A stretch of 64,000 nucleotides of DNA, from assembly GCA_905221605.1 (NCBI GenBank), contig CAJNDS010002301.1, forward strand, positions 905,692-969,691, in the 5' to 3' direction. A model generated the notes under the pieces. The model saw only the letters and a program-made list of their open reading frames with translations, had not been told where the DNA came from and did no database searches. The DNA comes from Symbiodinium natans. Taxonomy: Eukaryota > Sar > Dinophyceae > Suessiales > Symbiodiniaceae. The position numbers and the translations under genes were made by a program. Of the stretch, positions 1 through 11,252 are shown piece after piece. Each line of letters opens with the position of its first letter. Within the stretch, counting starts at the first letter, position 1.

Positions 1-1472
1 ACATGCTTCCCGAGAGCCTCCGGACGTTCGGTTCCAGAACTATCACCAGTGATTGGCATACCGCGTGGCACCACTGCTCCAGGAGGTAAGCTGACCCTTC
101 CACCAGGCCCTTGAGGTAGTCCATGTCCTATACCAGGCGTAACAGCTGTGAGCGGAACCTTTTCTAATTCCAACTTCCCAGCGACCATTTTCCACCGATA
201 CGGAACATCATCCACCATTGTATATCCACCCGATCCTGCTGAGTTCTCTTGCGTTGCAGTTTCCCGAGCTGAAACAAAACCGGGCTGGTTCCCCGCAGGT
301 GCGACAGAACCATCAACACCTGATGGCACGGAAGTAATCGGAACATGTGTTAAACCAGGTGGTCCACTTGCATATCCACCACTTGCAGGACCTCCCGTGG
401 GGTAATTCAATGGAGGCAATCTGGAGGGTTTCTTCCCTTCAGCTACATGCATCATTGGCACTTCTTTTTCATCCTCCACTTGAACATCCCCCTTCCTGGA
501 CCCAGGCAAGGATTGAAGATCACAACCCTTTGGCAGGTCGTAGCCCTCAATAGGCAGCCATGTCCCATCAGGCAACACAGTCCAAAAACCACCCATACCA
601 TCCGTGTAGAAAACTTGTCCTGGCAGGTACTGCTTCTCTGGAGTCATTCCTAGAGGATATGCCGTGTTTGCGTCCACCACTCCAGAGCTCCGTGCCCTTG
701 AAGCTGACCCAGATGCAGCAGAGGTATAGCTTTTTTCCTCCACCCGATGCAACCTGTTCCCCAGCTCCTTTGTCTGCACAAGCAACTCTTTCAGCGCACG
801 CTTCACCACCGCCATATCTTCAGTTTGCTCTTCACCACTAACATCAGGAATGAGTTCTTCGTCGGCTTGCACTCCACCAATAGTACCTCGTTCCATTTGT
901 CCCATTAAGCCTGACGATGGTCTCTCAACAGGTGCAGGTTCCTGACCCAAAAGGTCTTGCAGCGAAGGCGGTCTCCTCGTACCTTCACCACTCCTATCCC
1001 CTCCGCTCGCGGGAAGACTTGCCGGCCTTGACTGCCTAAGTCTCATTTCTTCTTGAGCCCGCTCGCTCCAGAAAGGATTTGCTGCTTGAACCGGAACCAC
1101 TTCGTTTTCCACCTGAGGCGTTGGTTGTATCATTGCAACCTCCCTACCATCTGTCAGTGCTTGTACCATTTGTTGTCGATCTTCACCCCCATCACCACGA
1201 TTTCCTTCGGCTTCATTGGCCGTTGGCGACAGTCCAGGCTCAGAGCGACGCCGCATCATGTCCATGGCGTTAAACAAACGAAAAATCTTTACCAATTCCG
1301 CAGGAAGCCTAACTTGGGCTCATAACCTACGGGGGGCAACCGAAGGAGGACAGGGAACAAGACAGTCAACCCCAACAGAAGCCCTTATTACCCCTGGAAC
1401 AACCAACAACCGAACAGCAAGACCCCAAACCAAGGGTACACTTTTTACGAAACCTTCGACCGCTTTGGTCAT
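1..1472 (-). CDS. Partial gag-like retroelement protein, open at the left edge
   Basis: On the minus strand one frame stays open from 1319 to base 1, about 440 codons, and continues past the window edge. In the same frame it extends upstream to an ATG at 1472-1470, broken only by a TGA at 1322-1320. The first 50 codons are partly hydrophobic. After the TGA come a methionine/arginine-rich stretch, the motif NPFWSERAQEE (about 1079-1050), an acidic helix-prone segment rich in K, E and L (about 800-720), the tract QVFYTDGMGGFWTVLPDG (about 620-560), and a long Gly/Pro-rich tail. I infer the leader/gag part of an LTR (Copia-like) element of the kind common in dinoflagellate genomes; protease, integrase and RT would lie beyond the edge. 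The TGA could be decay or sit beside a short intron. A host Pro/Gly-rich protein is the alternative. Confidence 0.6.
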
Positions 1473-1474
1473 GG

Positions 1475-1494
1475 CTTGAGCCAAAGATTACCGG
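1475..1494 (-). other. Possible relict dinoflagellate spliced leader
   Basis: Read on the minus strand these bases end in TTTGGCTCAAG, identical to the last 11 bases of the dinoflagellate spliced leader, and are followed by CC and the ATG at 1472. The 5' part resembles the leader only loosely (CCGG... instead of CCGTAG...). Relict leaders at mRNA-derived copies are known from dinoflagellates. An 11-base match by chance somewhere in the window is not negligible; its position next to the ATG makes it noteworthy. Confidence 0.4.
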
Positions 1495-1851
1495 GTTCAT
1501 TGACCCTTCAACCTCCAATACCAACTCCTTTCTACAATACCAATTGCAGCTCCGCACCCTAAACCCTAGACGCCTGGTGCTGCCCCATCTGGTGTTGTCC
1601 CATCTGGCGCTGAAGATCTTTCACCTCGCTCAACAGAATGCTTGCTTCGATCGTGTGGCCTGCACTTTTGGGCCTCATAATAAGCGTTCAGCTTTGGTGA
1701 TGTACCATGCCGTTATCATGCTGCCGCCCTAGCTTCGACACGCCTTTCCAAAAGTCGTTGCCCCCTCAAACCTGTCGCCCTAAAAAGCCTAAACCCTAAA
1801 CCCTAACCCCAAACAGCAGTTGCGACTTTCATAGCCCTCTGGCCCCAGCGC

Positions 1852-1917
1852 CTGCTGCTGCAAGTTCCGGTACTGAGAGAAGCTCACGCTGGAGCCTCCC
1901 GGACTGAACTCGAAGAT
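1852..1917 (-). CDS. Candidate exon of the coiled-coil gene (22 codons)
   Basis: The acceptor is ...CACTAG and the donor is GC (CAGCAG then GCGCTG). It is phase 0 at both ends and reads IFEFSPGGSSVSFSQYRNLQ followed by QQ. CCCTAAA copies lie just left and TTTAGGG copies just right. Confidence 0.4.
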
Positions 1918-4900
1918 CTAGTGGGTTTAGGATTTAGGGTTTAGGGTTTCGGGTTTCGAGTTTAGGGAGGAAAGAACAGACAAACGGCTCAAGTCTTGAG
2001 AGCATCCTGGTCCTTAATTATTAAGCAGGAGGAAAGAAGGTGTTGGGTTTTGGGGTTTAGGGTTTAGGGGCTTACCAGGTTCGATGACAACAACTGCCTC
2101 CAAATACCTTGGGGGGTGTGGGCGGGGGGACCTTCTTTCCCCTACATCTGTGCGTGGCCTGACAGATCCTACCCGGAGCTTCCGATTTTCCTCAGCTTCA
2201 CTCGGCTAAGGCCCCATGGTTTGGAGAAGCCAAGGAGCGAGTGACAGAGAGACCTGAGGTATACAGTGACCATTTGAGAAGGCCAGTTACACAAGGCTAA
2301 TTACAGTGCGAGATAGACAGTCCTTCTCCCGCAAGCTCTAGAGCATCCACTCGGTTTGCGGGGAAGTTGGAAACTTCGAAGGTCGGCCTTGCTTCTGTGA
2401 TTGAATGCATCAGGCCGCACACTCCCGGTATCATACCAGAAAGAAGTCCAAGGCAAACTACATGCCTATTGGGGGGGGGGGGGGGCGTTGCACACAGCTG
2501 CCCCAACCTCTTGATGCCTCAGAGCTCGTGATAACGGTGATAACGACCATGCCCTAGACATGTCGCTGCTTGAGCTGAGTTTGCCCCGCGACCCTCCTCA
2601 CGTACTTCCGATGGCGGCGCAGACGCAATCCGCACAACAGAAAGGAGCGACATGTGCAAAGCTGCACGTTGACTGCGCCAGCCATCCTGCACGCCGTCCC
2701 AAACTGACTGCCACGAAACCAAGGAATGCATGCCGACAACATCCGACAACATTATCCTGAACTTCACAATAGCAAAAACCCCGGAACTTGAAGTTTCACA
2801 CAGAAGCAACACCCTAAACAAATCCCAAACCCCGGACCCTGCAAACCATCGTCCCTGGGCTTGCCCCAAACCCCAGACCCTGCAAACCTTCGTCCCTGGG
2901 CTTGAGTCTAGGTCTAGGCGTGTTGAGTCTCTAGCACTCGAAGCCCACGAGGCCAAAACTCGAACCTCAGAATCCCAGACACCCTGCAACGATCGACGTT
3001 TTTTAGGGTCTTTCGGGCTTCTAGGGTTCAATGTGAATTTTGGGGGAGGTGTCGACACCAAGGTTGTGAACCCGAGAGCAGCTTGGCGATTGGGGCCTCG
3101 CCCGCCTCGCCCCTCCTGCGCCTCAGTGTGGCTGGAGCTTTGGGTTTGGGCAGACTATGAAAGCGGTTTAGGGTTTAGGGTTTCGGGTTTAGGGTTTAGG
3201 GTTTAAGGAAACAATAAACCCCAAACCCTTTCAATAAATTCCAAGACGATCAGAACCCTGGAAATGCCCAGGGCCAACAGGGAACAGGCACTTGCGTTCA
3301 GATCGGAGCAAGGCAGGGAGTCCCCCGAGCCATCCCTATACGGTATCTCCCCACCCCTACAAACCCCCCCCCCCCCCCACGCGAAATCAGGCGTTGTAAG
3401 GTTTTGGGGTGGCCTTTGCATGCTCAACGGTCAAACTACGGCTTTGCAGGCGTCGGGTCCCCTGTGAGGGTTCGATTCAGAAAGCTTTAGGATTGAGGGC
3501 CAAAACCCCTGAGCCCTAAACCCTAAACCCGAAACCCCAAACCCTAAACCTAAACCCTATAGAGCTAATCGGGTTCAGCAACCAAGCCCAAGCCCTCTGA
3601 ATGCCTACAAACCCTCTCAGGCCCCGAATCATCGCAGCCCTCCGAACACACAGGCAGTGGGTTTAGGTTTAGGAATCCCAGGATTACGTGGCCGAATCAA
3701 AGCCCATCAAAACCTGTTGGGCATGTACTATTGGGCTTAAGGGTTTTGCATTTTGGGCTGCGCATCCTTAAGCTGATGCCTGAAGAGCACAGAGCCCTCA
3801 ACCTACCACGATGACATCTGAACCCTAAACCCTAAACCCTAAACCCTAAACCCCGAACCCCAAATCCCAAACCCTAAGCCCTGAACCTGCGAGATCGTCT
3901 AAGAGGACACAACTCCCAAGATCCCCCAAACCCTTCCGCCACTCCATAGTGTTCAGGGGTTTGGGGTTTGTTGCTTCGGGTTTAAGGTTTGGGCCTAAAT
4001 CCCAAACTCTCCAAGTTTGCTAGGTTGGCCATTAAAACCCCTCTGAAACATCTTCATAACATATGATAGCATCCTCTTCAATAACCCAATCAGGGAAACT
4101 GTGAAAACCTCCCAAGGGCCTACTTAGTATAATCAGCCCGAACCTCTCAAGCCTTTTGGGGCCCCCTAAACCCTAAACCCTAAACCCTCAACCCTAAACC
4201 CTCGACCCTCAACCCTCAACCCTAAACCCTAAACCCTAGACCCTAGACCCTAGACCCTAAACCCTAAACCTGGGGGCCTCTTAAGGGCCCTCTTTGAAGA
4301 CTTTGAGGAATTCTGGAGGCTCTCTGCCCGAGCCCCAAGCGGGAGCCGTCGGCCCAGTACGTCTAAGCTGCGCATTTTCGGACTGGCAGCCGGGTTGGGG
4401 GTTCAGGAGCCTTGAGGTTTGGGGTTTGGGGTTTAGGGCTTAGGGTTTAGGGCTCAAGAATCTAGGGCTCGAGTTGGGAGTTCGAGATAAGAAGCTCAAA
4501 CTCGGACCTTACAACCTCCAAACTCCCAAACCCTGCACTCGACACCTACGGCTTTTACCCGAGCGCTCAACATCTTGTGACCTATGGAGGTTGCGGATAG
4601 GAATCGTTCTTATGCGTTCTTTTCTCCTACGAAGTCCAAAGACAAAGTAGGATAGGGCTAATGCCACGCACATAGAACTTGAATCCTGCTTCCTTGTAGA
4701 ATTATGATCCTGGCACCCCATAAACCCTAAACCCAAACCCAAAACCCTAAACTCTAAACCCTAAAACCCTAGTCACCTAGTCGCCCTGCACCAGAAAAAC
4801 CTCCTGTGCCAACTGTCAAGCCTTTGGGCGATGGAGCTCGGAACCCTTTAAGACCCCGAAACCAACCACTCAGGGTTTGAGAGGGCTTAAGGGTCCGAAA

Positions 4901-7900
4901 CCCTTAAACGCTGAACTCCCCCCTAAACCCCAAACCCTAAACCCTACACCTTAAACCCCAAACCCTAATCCCTAAACCCTAAACCTTACACCCCTGAACC
5001 CTAAACCTGCGGGAGAAAGAGACCTGCAGCTGCTTTAGCATCTGGTTGAGCTGCTGGGCGTTGTCGTTCAGGCGCTCGCCCTGAGCCCAGTCACTGCGAT
5101 CACGTGCCAAAAGCCTCAAAGCCTTGAGGGCCTAAATGCACTGACTTAACACCCCCAACCCTAAACCCTAAACCCTAAACCCTAAACCCCTAAGCCCAAA
5201 CTGTTAAGCTGAATCATCGACCTTTGGGTGTTGGGGGGACGGGGGGTGGGTCTCGGAAAGGGTTTATGTGCTTTGTGGCGTTTGCCGTGCTGTAGGGTTT
5301 AGGGTAGTTTGAAGCCTAACCTTGAACACTAAACCCTATACACCCTCTAAACCCTAGAAGACAAATATCCCTAAACCCTAAACCCAATAAACCCAAAAAA
5401 CCTAACCCGAAACCCGGTGAAACCGAAACGACTTCGACTCTACCGTTCGACTTCGTCCCTTCCACATCCCAGGGCTACTTGTTTTAGGGTTTAGGGCTAG
5501 GGTTTAGGGTTTAGGGATTAGGGCTTAAGGCTAGGATTTAGGGTTTAGGGTTCAGGGTTTAGGATTTCGGGGCTTAGGGGTCTGGGCCCCAAAGCACATG
5601 AAGCGCGAAGACCCTAGAGTCCAAGACCTCCCGAAAAAAAACCCTCAGCACCCAAAACGCCTTAAGGATTCACAGTTTAGGGTTTCGGGTTTAGGGTTTA
5701 GGTCTTGGGGTCCATACACCCTAAACCCTAAAACCCTAAGACCCGAGAAACCCTGAAACCCCAAACCCCTCAACCCCTAAAACCCAAAAACCCTACAACC
5801 CGAAACCCCCCAAACCCCCAAACTCCTCAATCCTAAACCCTAAAGCCCAAAAGCCCTACACCCTAAACCCTAAAGCCCCAAAGCCTAAACCCTAAACCCT
5901 AAACCCTAAACCCTAAACCCTAAACCCTAAACCCTAAACCCTAAACCCTAAACCCTAATTAGCCCGAAAGCACCAAAACCTGTGGGCCGGGTAGGTGGCC
6001 TCAGCGGGCCGCTCCGAGAACTGGTCTCCGTCCTCGGAACTTGCAAACTTCGGTTTTGGGGTTTAGGGTTTAGGGTTTAGGGTTTAGGGTTTAGGGTTTA
6101 GGGTTTAGGGTTTAGGGTTTAGGGTTTAGGGTTTAGGGTTTAGGGTTTAGGGTTTACAACTTCGGTTTAATTGGGGTTTGGGGTGCCCCTAGGCCCCCTT
6201 AGGGTTTAGGGTGTAGGGTTTAGGGATTAGAACTTCGGGTTTAGGGTTTGGCATTTTGGTTTAGGATGGAGGGTTTAGGAGTCAGGGTTTAGGAGTTAGG
6301 GTTTGGGAGTTAGGGTTTAGGATTTAGGGCTCAGGTCGGGCTAAGGCCTTAAGGACAAGTCGTGGCTTAGGGCTATAGGGGTTTGGGGCGGTTTAAGGAT
6401 AAACCCTAAACGATAAACCATAAACCCCTAAACCGTACCAAAAACGGAAGCGCGCTGGGCGAGGAAGCGCGCTGGGCGAGCGCGCAGCCGTCTGCAGACC
6501 TACCCCCCCCCCCTCCAAGACCGCCCACTTACAATCGCAAGTGGGATTTACACATTGTCGATGGGTTTAGGGTTTATGGTTCAGTTTAGGGCCTTCGGCT
6601 TAGGCCTTAGGGCTTAGAGTTTAGGGTTTAAGGTTTAGGGGTTAGGGCTTTCCACAAGGGACGTCGCCCCAAAAAAACAAATGGTCTGCATGGGCCTCCT
6701 GCACACACGCTCGTGGTGGCAATGCCTGCTTCCCAAAGCCCCAGACCCTGGCTCAACTCACTTGTTTGTTTGGCTAAACCCTAAACCCTAAGCCCTAAAC
6801 CCTAAACCCTAAACCCTAAACCCTAAACCCTAAGGTAGGCAGGAACAGGTGGACCCCTAAAGTGCCCTCAGACTCCCTGGAGACCCCGTTTCCAGGCTTG
6901 GGGTTCATCACGCATATCGGGGTGTAGTGGGCCTGAGAGTTGAGGTTTTGCAGATGGTTTAGGGTTTAGGGTTTAGGGTTCAGGGTTCAGGGTTCAAGGT
7001 TTAGGGGGTTTAGAAAGAGCTCCTTCAGCGACATCCGCATGCGATGCAGCTGGCGGTTGAGGCGCTGATTCTCCTGTAAGGCCGTCGGGGGTCCTAAACT
7101 TTCCCCTAAACCCTAAGCCCGAAACCCTAAACCCGAAACCCTATAAACCTTAAGCCCCCAAACCTAGACCCAAAACCCGCTGTAGAAAAAACTATTCTTC
7201 GAGACAGGGATGAGGATCGATTGCATGGGGCTCGTGGATGTAAAACGCTCAAGCCTATGGCTTCCCTGTGCTCCTCTGATGTTGAGGGCATCGGCTTAGG
7301 GTTTAGGGTTTTGGGTTTAGGGTGAGGTCTTCTAACGACTTCGTGCTGCCTTGGGCTTATGGGCTGCTGAGCTTCATCCCTAAACCCCGGAAAACCTAAC
7401 CCCATATACCCCCTAAACCACTAAACCACTGAACCCCTAATATTGGGGCCTCAATAATTAGAATAGGTGTTGGGGGGTTATTCTCGTATAAGTATATACG
7501 TGTAGGGACCATAAGGGAGTACGAGAGGTGCAAGGACTCACAGCCTTCTCAAAACCTGCAAAGCTCTTCTGCAACGGAGCCCCTGCGCCTGTCTGGCTTC
7601 GTACACTTCCATGGACAGATCCTGCGCAGCGCAAGGAACCCCTAGATTTATGTAGGGGTAAGGGCCGCTGAGGGTTTGGGTTTCGGGGCTTTAGGGAATT
7701 TAAGTTCAGGGCACGGGCGCCGACACCGGAAGCCCTAAACCACAAACCTTACGCAAAACGGCAAACAGGCGCCAGAAGTTGCGAAAGGTTGCGGGATGTT
7801 CGTGAAAGCTGCTGGGTGATCCATATTATGGTGGAGCGGTTCTGTCTTCTACTACCTTAAACAGCTTCGGCTACCGAAGGGCGCGCCCACAAGTTGGACG

Positions 7901-8859
7901 AAACCGCAATTGGGGGGCCTTCGCCATTCGCGTTCCTAGAAGGTCAGGTGATATTGATAAGAGTCACCTTGTCCATGTGTAAACATACGCCGGTACGTAA
8001 CTATAAGTACTTCTGAGGCAGAAGAACCATGGCTCGTCTGGCTTAGAACTTCGGTCTTAGCACAGCAACTGAAGGTACTCTCCCCAAGGGTCCATGTACC
8101 TACATAGTATTTACTTGGGCCGACAAGGTAAACTGCTGGGTATCCCCTTTAAGGCCCGGGTATGCACGATATAGGTACATGGAATCTTCGGGTCGAAGAC
8201 GTGAAGGGAAGGATGGGAAGGGCACTTCGGGGGTTCGTGGTGGACCCAGAACCCTAAACCCTAAACCCTAAACCCTAGACCCTAAACCCTAAACCCTAAA
8301 CCCTAACCCCTTATAAGACCTCTAAACCCTAAACCCCCTAAACCCTAAAGCTTGAAGAACTGCATGGCAAACGAGCTGGGAGCCTCCACTCGCTCAATTT
8401 GAGCCGTCTTTGCCTGATGGGGCAAGGTGCCAACAAGTGCCAAGGCCGAGGTTCCGCTGTTTCCCTTGGGATCCGGCCTTTCGGGCTTGCGAGCCCTTCA
8501 ATCTGCGTGTTGGGTGCACTTGGGACTGTTCCAACAAAAGCCGGACTCACAACCCTGCTGGTACGGAGCTGTGATAGCTTGGCGCTATGGAGGCCCTTCG
8601 CCTTGGTGCACTAAGAGGTTCTGCGGCTTTGGGGTTATCTTCTCAGAAGTCTTGGTTCTGTGAAGGGACTGAATTCTGGGGCTGACCCGGCTCATACTCA
8701 ACTGTACCTTGAAGCCCAACGAGGGGCCCAGTTCCTCTTTTGTTTCTTACGTTCCTCTCCTGTGGGCTCTCACACCTGAAGTCTTAACTCCACAACCCTC
8801 CCTCGGTCCTGCGTCAGAGTTTCGCAGCAGGCGCGGATCAAGGAAGTACCCATCGTTCC
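1852..8859 (-). CDS. Split gene for an unrecognised, probably coiled-coil protein (partial)
   Basis: Six minus-strand islands give exon-like reading with usable borders: 8859-8776, 8413-8352, 7073-7021, 5093-5024, 4382-4347 and 1917-1852. Phases match at three junctions: 8776 to 8413 (phase 0), 7021 to 5093 (GA+T gives GAT) and 5024 to 4382 (phase 0). The peptide is rich in Q, N, L, E and R with heptad-like spacing (ENQRLNRQLHRMRMSLK, then DWAQGERLNDNAQQLNQMLK, then SENAQLRRTG), which suggests a coiled coil. Donors are GT or GC and acceptors AG. Exons between 8.35 and 7.07 kb and between 4.35 and 1.92 kb are not settled, and neither end is found. No domain is recognised. The introns hold the CCCTAAA/TTTAGGG arrays. 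It is transcribed in the same direction as the ABC gene downstream in coordinates. Confidence 0.45.
4347..4382 (-). CDS. Candidate exon of the coiled-coil gene (12 codons)
   Basis: The acceptor is CTGCCAG and the donor is GC. Phase 0 at both ends, reading SENAQLRRTGPT. It continues in phase from the exon at 5093-5024, giving ...QLQ-SENAQLRR.... The right-hand donor is one of two possibilities. Confidence 0.4.
5024..5093 (-). CDS. Candidate exon of the coiled-coil gene (23 codons)
   Basis: The acceptor is GATCGCAG and the donor is CTGCAG|GTCTCT. The first base completes a codon begun by GA at the end of the 7073-7021 exon. It reads DWAQGERLNDNAQQLNQMLK then QLQ, a Q/N/L-rich helix-like segment. 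Confidence 0.5.
5883..5957. repeat. CCCTAAA array
   Basis: About ten perfect heptamers, opposed to the TTTAGGG array at 6057-6155. Confidence 0.95.
5977..6045 (-). CDS. Weak exon candidate between two opposed repeat arrays
   Basis: This unique island lies between a CCCTAAA array (5883-5957) and a TTTAGGG array (6057-6155). On the minus strand it is open and reads SEDGDQFSERPAEATYPAH. Borders were not matched to a neighbour, and an island this short is often open by chance. Confidence 0.2.
6057..6155. repeat. TTTAGGG array
   Basis: About thirteen perfect heptamers. Together with 5883-5957 it forms an inverted pair around a 100-bp island. Confidence 0.95.
7021..7073 (-). CDS. Candidate exon of the coiled-coil gene (17 codons plus 2 bases)
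   Basis: The acceptor is CCTTACAG and the donor is GC (GGA|GCTCTT). It reads ENQRLNRQLHRMRMSLK. Leucine and methionine spacing fits an amphipathic helix. TTTAGGG copies lie at 6957-7010 and CCCTAAA copies from 7104. Confidence 0.5.
7445..7520. mobile_element. Dispersed repeat family B, copy 1
   Basis: It shares GGGGCCTCAATAATT, then GAATAGG, TTGGGGGG and a tail of the form GGACCATAAGGGA with the copy at 24913-24983. It is about 75 bp, AT-richer than its surroundings, with no coding potential. Probably a short non-autonomous element. Confidence 0.4.
7556..7621 (-). CDS. Candidate minus-strand exon (22 codons)
   Basis: The acceptor is TTGCGCTGCGCAG and the donor is TTGCAG|GTTTTG. In phase 0 it reads DLSMEVYEARQAQGLRCRRA then LQ. 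The phase expected from the exon at 8352 would need another frame, so an exon is missing or this island belongs elsewhere. The plus strand is also open here. Confidence 0.3.
8091..8182. repeat. Foldback element of about 92 bp
   Basis: The outer arms CCATGTACCTA and TAGGTACATGG are inverted copies separated by about 70 bp. It lies in a 480-bp array-free stretch (7745-8230) where no exon could be supported. Confidence 0.35.
8352..8413 (-). CDS. Candidate exon of the coiled-coil gene (20 codons plus 2 bases)
   Basis: The acceptor is a pyrimidine-rich CCTTGCCCCATCAG and the donor is GC (TTCAA|GCTTTA). It reads AKTAQIERVEAPSSFAMQFF and joins in phase 0 to the exon at 8859-8776. A CCCTAAA array abuts its 3' side at 8246-8350. 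Confidence 0.45.
8776..8859 (-). CDS. Candidate exon of the coiled-coil gene (28 codons)
   Basis: The acceptor is GCGGCCCAG and the donor is a consensus-like CTTCAG|GTGTGAG. It is 84 bases, phase 0 at both ends, and reads GTMGTSLIRACCETLTQDRG then RVVELRLQ. The paired canonical borders and the whole-codon length make it one of the better-supported islands in this part. Confidence 0.5.
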
Positions 8860-9312
8860 CTGGGCCGCTTTTGCTAAGGCTTCGGGTTGAAGGTTTCGGG
8901 GTAGTGCATGAAGTCGGGCTTCCTGGGGTTTAGGGTTTGGGGCTGAGGGCTTAGGGTTTAATTAGGGTTTAGGGTTTAGGGTTTAGGGTTGGTTTGACTT
9001 CTTTTTTGGTCAGGTGGGGGGGGGGGTTAAGGCTTTGGGTTTGGAAGGGGGGGCGCTGAGGGTTTTGGCTTCCGGAAGTCATGCCTTCAGCTTTGCAAAC
9101 CCTAAGCCTTGAACCCCCCAGCCTAAGCCCTCCGAGTGGCAACCACGAGCTCTCCCCCCCGCCCCGCCCTATCCCTGAATTGGCTTAGGGTTTAGGGTTT
9201 AGGGTTTAGGGTTTAGGGTTTAGGGTTTAGGGTTTAGGGTTTGGGGTTTGGGGTTTGGAGTTTGGAGTTTGGGGTTTAGGGTTTAGGGTTTAGGGCTTGG
9301 GGTTTAGGGGGC

Positions 9313-9594
9313 TTGGGGCTTTACATGTTTCACACGAGGGTGAACTTGAAATGCTCGAGCCTAGGCGGCCCTCCCGCCCTCCCCGAGTACCGAGATGCAG
9401 GCGGCGAGGGAGAGTGGGCCGGTGCCTCTCCACGAGCAAGCGAGACTCCATTCATGAAATCGCAACCGACACCAGCAAACATCAACACTCTTATTCTCTT
9501 GCTCCAGGAGAAATTCTGCAACGACATCAACAGAATACGAGAAACAATTCAAAAATATGCCCTTACAACCTTACAACCCTCCAAAGCCAAGTGA
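9313..9594 (+). CDS. Ambiguous coding island
   Basis: The plus strand is open for 93 codons and ends in a lysine-rich helix-like segment (NINTLILLLQEKFCNDINRI then RETIQKYA). The minus strand is also open over most of the same bases (KSVDVCWCRLRFHEWSLACS). A second plus-strand open piece follows at 9627-9725. No family is recognised, and the strand cannot be chosen from sequence alone. Confidence 0.25.
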   Translation: MGLYMFHTRVNLKCSSLGGPPALPEYRDAGGEGEWAGASPRASETPFMKSQPTPANINTLILLLQEKFCNDINRIRETIQKYALTTLQPSKAK

Positions 9595-10317
9595 GAACTA
9601 CCAACCCCTTAAACTCTAAGAACTCCTATGTTGTGTGCTTTTGGGCCCGCAAGCTATTCTACTGGCCTTGGACGCAGGAGGCGTCGGAGCGGGCCGACGT
9701 TCCTGGCAGGCAGGGAGAGGCTTTCTGAGGGTCTATTTAGGGCTAGGGTTTGGCTCTAGGGTTTAGGGTTTAGGGTTTAAAAAAGTTTAGGGTTTGAGGT
9801 TCAGGGTTCAGCCAAAGGTTAGGGTTTAGGGTTTAAGGTTCAGGGTTCAGCCAAAGGCACCGGGTGAAACCGCAAACCTAAACCCTGAAATCCAAGCCTG
9901 GAATCGGGTGGACGCATTCCAATCTCACACTACTCTTGAAAAGGCAAAGCGACTCGCAAGCTAGACCCAGGTCATAGGAGGCTGACTCAGCCCTAAACCC
10001 TAAACCCAAAACCCGAAAATATAAACCCTAAACTCCCTAAACCCTAAACCCTACACCCTTTGATAAAGCAGGGCTTTTTCAATCGTGTCATCATGAGCTA
10101 GTCACATCGCCATATACATATATGTATATATCTACATGCTATAAGCTCTTTTGGGCTCCACACCCGAAGACTCATCAAATATTGGGAGTCTTATGCTCAG
10201 AGGCTCCGTTGGCAGTACCATTCTTGAAGTAGAGCTGCCCTAAAGCTCCAAAGCTCGTGGCCCTCATTCCAGGATGGTACACAAATGGAGCCTCTGAGGA
10301 GCCGATAAGTCAAGCAG

Positions 10318-10432
10318 GCCGGCGCTGCTCATGCAACTGCTTGCCAAAGTCCGCTGCGCTGGCCCCTATGATGCCGCAGTGAAAGCACGGAATCCCAGAC
10401 CAACGCAGGTCTACGTGATGCCCGGGTAAAGC
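10318..10432 (-). CDS. Candidate minus-strand exon with a CxxC pair
   Basis: The open stretch reads DLRWSGIPCFHCGIIGASAA then DFGKQLHEQRRPA and ends in TGA. An acceptor (ATCACGTAG) lies at its 5' side and a GC donor candidate near its 3' side. It could be an upstream exon of the coiled-coil gene. No domain is recognised. Confidence 0.3.
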
Positions 10433-10573
10433 AAGAAGCTAAACTGCCCTAGACCCTAAGCTATCCTAACCCCACATCCCCGAGCTTGCATGTGAAGCAT
10501 TCAGATCTGGCGCACACAAACCTCCGAAGCCTACCAGCGTACCGCGGCTAGCAGCCACAACTCTCTTACCACC

Positions 10574-10735
10574 TTGCGTTGAGGTGGTGGATCACTAGAA
10601 CTTGGCCCTGTGCACACTGCCGATTTTTGATGGACTTTGTTTGCAAAGTTTTGTCACGTGTCCTAGCTGAGAGCCAGCTGCGATCGCAGGCGTCAGGCAA
10701 AGAAAGCCCAACAAAAAATGGGCCGAGGCTAGCAC
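10574..10735 (-). CDS. Ambiguous coding island
   Basis: The minus strand is open for about 55 codons (GPFFVGLSLPDACDRSWLSA onward), with a possible donor CGCAAG|GTGGTAAG near 10574. The plus strand of the same bases is open too (KVLSRVLAESQLRSQASGKE). A 17-base G tract at 10817-10833 follows. Function unknown. Confidence 0.25.
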
Positions 10736-11252
10736 TACCGTGGGACAGGGTCTACGGGGGCCACTTCGTGGACTCCAACAAGAGACCGCTGCTCGAGGGG
10801 GGGTTTCATTGGGACTGGGGGGGGGGGGGGGGGTATTTTGGGGCTTGGGAGTTTCAGGCTTTTAGGCTTTTTCTTCAAGAGATGAGGCCCTATACGCCCC
10901 CTACTCGAATCCAAAGCTAAGGAGGGGCAAGCTTCGAAGTCCAAAGATTTCCTACAGAGACCCGGTATAGGTATAACCTCTAAACCGGCCCTCCACCCTG
11001 AACCCCAAAAACTCAAGACCGCACGATGCCGAACCTCCCTGAAGCGTGGACTGTTGAGGGCTCACGACCTGGGGTCATTTTCGGGATTTCTTCGCCCCAA
11101 ACCCTTCTAAAACTCTAGCCCAACACGCCCAAAAAGCCAAAAAAGCCCAAATCCTGCAACCCTATACCCTAAACCAACCAACCTAAACCCAAACTTAGAA
11201 AGAAGGTTTGGGGTCCCTAAACCCTAAACCCTAAGCCCTAAAACCTTTTGCC

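Noticed and set aside
2519-3206. 180- and 158-codon ORFs on opposite strands
   Set aside because: They overlap each other and consist largely of translated CCCTAAA-like sequence (NPKP, LGFRV type peptides).
3390-3480. Possible tRNA because of GGTTCGATTC at about 3467
   Set aside because: No five-base T stem, no anticodon arm and no acceptor pairing could be formed around it.
5883-6155. CRISPR-like array
   Set aside because: Units are contiguous heptamers without spacers, in a eukaryotic context.
6440-6490. Short duplicated GC-rich unit (GAAGCGCGCTGGGCGAG twice) as a regulatory site
   Set aside because: Only two copies and no link to a start of transcription.
7180-7295. Exon of the coiled-coil gene
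   Set aside because: Two minus frames are equally protein-like and no border fitted the phase of the neighbours.
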